Below are positions 7,748 through 8,952 of a stretch of DNA of 8,952 nt, piece after piece. The notes below the pieces were generated by a model. It worked only from the letters and a program-made list of their open reading frames with translations. It was not told where the DNA came from and did not search any database. Origin of the DNA: a bacterium. GTDB lineage: Bacteria > Krumholzibacteriota > Krumholzibacteriia > LZORAL124-64-63. Position 1 is the stretch's first letter. Each line of letters begins with the position of its first letter. Location: assembly GCA_030591105.1 (NCBI GenBank), contig JAUVBS010000062.1, positions 1 through 8,952 on the forward strand, written 5' to 3'. Both the position numbers and the translations under genes were made by a program.

Positions 7748-8137
7748 CTACGTTCTCTCCCGATCACCGCGGGTCAGTAGCTTCTGTACCCGCTCGACCA
7801 GTCGAACGATGGCGAACGGTTTACGCATGAAGAGATCAGCGCCCGCGTCGCGCATGCTCTCGCGAGTCTGGGGGTCGGCCCTAGCCGAAAGAGCCACGAT
7901 GACGGTATCGGCGTAACTCCGGTTTCGTCGGATCAGACGCGTGGTTTCGACACCGTCGAGACGCGGCATCATGATATCCATGATGATCACGTCGGGCCGA
8001 AAGCTCGCGACCTTGTTCATGCAGTCGATTCCATCCCGTGCGTACGCCACCGCCATCCCCTCCTGCCGGAAGGTCTGCTCGAGCAGACGGGCGATGGGCA
8101 CCTCGTCGTCCACGATCAGGATCCTGGACATCCGCAT
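7748..8137 (-). CDS. Single-domain response regulator (CheY-like receiver), first of the cluster
   Basis: This 129-residue receiver has no output domain. It shows the acidic pair Asp10-Asp11 in ILIVDDE, phospho-acceptor Asp54 in IIMDIMMPRLDG, the switch residue Ser84 in ALSAR, and Lys106 in RKPF, so phosphorylation should work. ATG 8137 is supported by AAGGAG (8143-8148), 5 bases upstream. The gene lies 9 bases after the GAF/HD-GYP gene and 16 bases before the kinase gene, which implies one operon. Likely phosphate donor is the adjacent kinase. A likely output is the upstream HD-GYP protein, because receiver-HD-GYP fusions are common and here the two halves are separate neighbouring genes (inference). 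Confidence 0.94.
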   Translation of the reverse strand: MRMSRILIVDDEVPIARLLEQTFRQEGMAVAYARDGIDCMNKVASFRPDVIIMDIMMPRLDGVETTRLIRRNRSYADTVIVALSARADPQTRESMRDAGADLFMRKPFAIVRLVERVQKLLTRGDRERT

Positions 8138-8142
8138 CGAAA

Positions 8143-8148
8143 CTCCTT
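8143..8148 (-). promoter_or_regulatory. Shine-Dalgarno site overlapping the upstream stop codon
   Basis: On the minus strand the stop TAA (8147-8149) shares its last two bases with AAGGAG (8143-8148), 5 bases before ATG 8137. This arrangement is typical of translational coupling, and it fixes the start of the first response regulator. Confidence 0.75.
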
Positions 8149-8952
8149 AGGTGCGCGAGGTGGCCGGTCCACAACTCGGGCCTGCCACCGGTGTCGTGTG
8201 GTGTGGTGCGACGGTCCCGTCGAGACAACCTTCCTCGCATAAGACCGATACGAAATAACGGACGACCTCCGCATCGAACTGAGATCCGGCATGACGCTGG
8301 ATTTCTCGGATCACCTCGTCAGCGGGCATCGCATCGCGATAGGGGCGTTTCTGGATCATGGCGAAGAACGCGTCGACCACCAACAGAATGCGCGATCCGA
8401 GGGGGATATCCTCCGCGCGCCGTCCGTCGGGGTAGCCGGTACCATCGAACCGCTCGTGGTGGTGGCGAACGATGGCGAGCATTTCCGGTGTCGGTAATAG
8501 CGGCTCGAGGAGGTCGGCGCCCTGAAGCGTGTGTCGGTCCACTTCATCACGCTCGTCGATGGTCAGTTCGGTCGGCTTGTAGACGATCGTTTCGTCGACC
8601 CGTGCCATTCCGGCGTCGTGTAAGGCGGCGACGTACTGTAACTGCTTCACCTCGGAGGTGGAGAGTCCGAGCTTCGCAGCGGTCCGACCGATCAACCGCA
8701 GCGCGACCGGCGTGGCGGTGGGTACGCCGCTTCGCTTGAGTCGCAGCAATGCTTGCAGCGCGCCGGCCACCCGACCGGCCCGGGCCGTGGTCACACCCGG
8801 CCGCGCCACTCCGTCGAGGGCCGCACCGGCGGTCTCGCTCAAGATCGCGAGCAGGATGCGATCGTCGTCGTCGAGAGATCGACCACCGAGTTTGCGCCCG
8901 ACCGCCACCACGCCGGCCGGTCGGCCTGCGACCAACAACGGGGCGATGCTCC
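8147..8952 (-). CDS. GAF/HD-GYP domain protein, probable cyclic-di-GMP phosphodiesterase, partial at its 5' end
   Basis: The frame is open to the right edge and continues upstream of any visible start, so the N-terminus is missing. The first residues (SIAPLLVAGRPAGVVAVGR, then LDDDDRILLAILSETAGAAL) are the end of a GAF domain. HD-GYP domains use a metal centre to hydrolyse c-di-GMP in the cytoplasm. Present here are HD in LHDAGM (8615-8620), the following His in DRHTLQG, HHHERFDGTGYP with GYP near 8429-8437, and the Asp in VVDAF before KRPYR. Two departures from the consensus are visible: HDxGK reads HDAGM, and the usual His of the HxxRV element ahead of the HD has no obvious equivalent. The core metal ligands remain, so activity is plausible. 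The short tail after VRYFVSVL is rich in Pro, Gly and Thr. The gene is first of the visible operon, and its stop overlaps the next gene's ribosome-binding site. Confidence 0.92.
   Translation of the reverse strand, partial: SIAPLLVAGRPAGVVAVGRKLGGRSLDDDDRILLAILSETAGAALDGVARPGVTTARAGRVAGALQALLRLKRSGVPTATPVALRLIGRTAAKLGLSTSEVKQLQYVAALHDAGMARVDETIVYKPTELTIDERDEVDRHTLQGADLLEPLLPTPEMLAIVRHHHERFDGTGYPDGRRAEDIPLGSRILLVVDAFFAMIQKRPYRDAMPADEVIREIQRHAGSQFDAEVVRYFVSVLCEEGCLDGTVAPHHTTPVAGPSCGPATSRT

Noticed and set aside
7732..7767. GTG 7767 as the kinase start (12 residues longer)
   Set aside because: It would overlap the preceding gene by 20 bases, has no Shine-Dalgarno site, and adds charged residues with no family meaning. 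ATG 7731 has AGGA at good spacing.

Overview
The window (8,952 bases) is GC-rich, and all six genes I can support are on the minus strand. Transcription order, from high to low coordinates, is: a GAF/HD-GYP protein cut by the right edge; a single-domain response regulator; a 1,034-residue membrane sensor kinase with a C-terminal HD-GYP domain; a second single-domain response regulator; priA; and a secreted papain-family protease cut by the left edge. I see no RNA genes, mobile elements, CRISPR arrays or long repeats, and no stretch over about 250 bases without a gene.

Right half (about 4129-8952): a signalling cluster. The first three genes are tightly packed, with gaps of 9 and 16 bases, and the first Shine-Dalgarno sequence overlaps the preceding stop codon. 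The second receiver lies 123 bases downstream and starts at TTG behind a strong GGGAGG. Together they give one membrane-anchored histidine kinase, two possible CheY-like phosphate acceptors, and two HD-GYP domains of the cyclic-di-GMP phosphodiesterase family. The kinase and HD-GYP modules are fused in one chain, and the fused HD-GYP has Tyr in place of the His of its HD metal-binding pair, so it may sense c-di-GMP rather than cleave it.

Left half (1-3886): priA, a housekeeping replication-restart helicase with its Walker A, DEEH and eight zinc-binding cysteines intact, then an exported C1A cysteine protease. The protease has its own promoter (perfect TATAAT, extended -10), which an 8-bp inverted repeat brackets. 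After the catalytic domain it carries a region resembling Kre9/KNH-type beta-sandwich domains and then the start of a probable right-handed parallel beta-helix, which runs out of the window.

The organism is a free-living-type bacterium with high GC. Large exported proteins combining a C1A protease with a beta-helix, and multi-domain GAF/kinase/HD-GYP proteins, fit lineages such as the FCB-group candidate phyla (Krumholzibacteriota, Eisenbacteria, Latescibacterota) or other GC-rich environmental bacteria. This placement is inference and weak.
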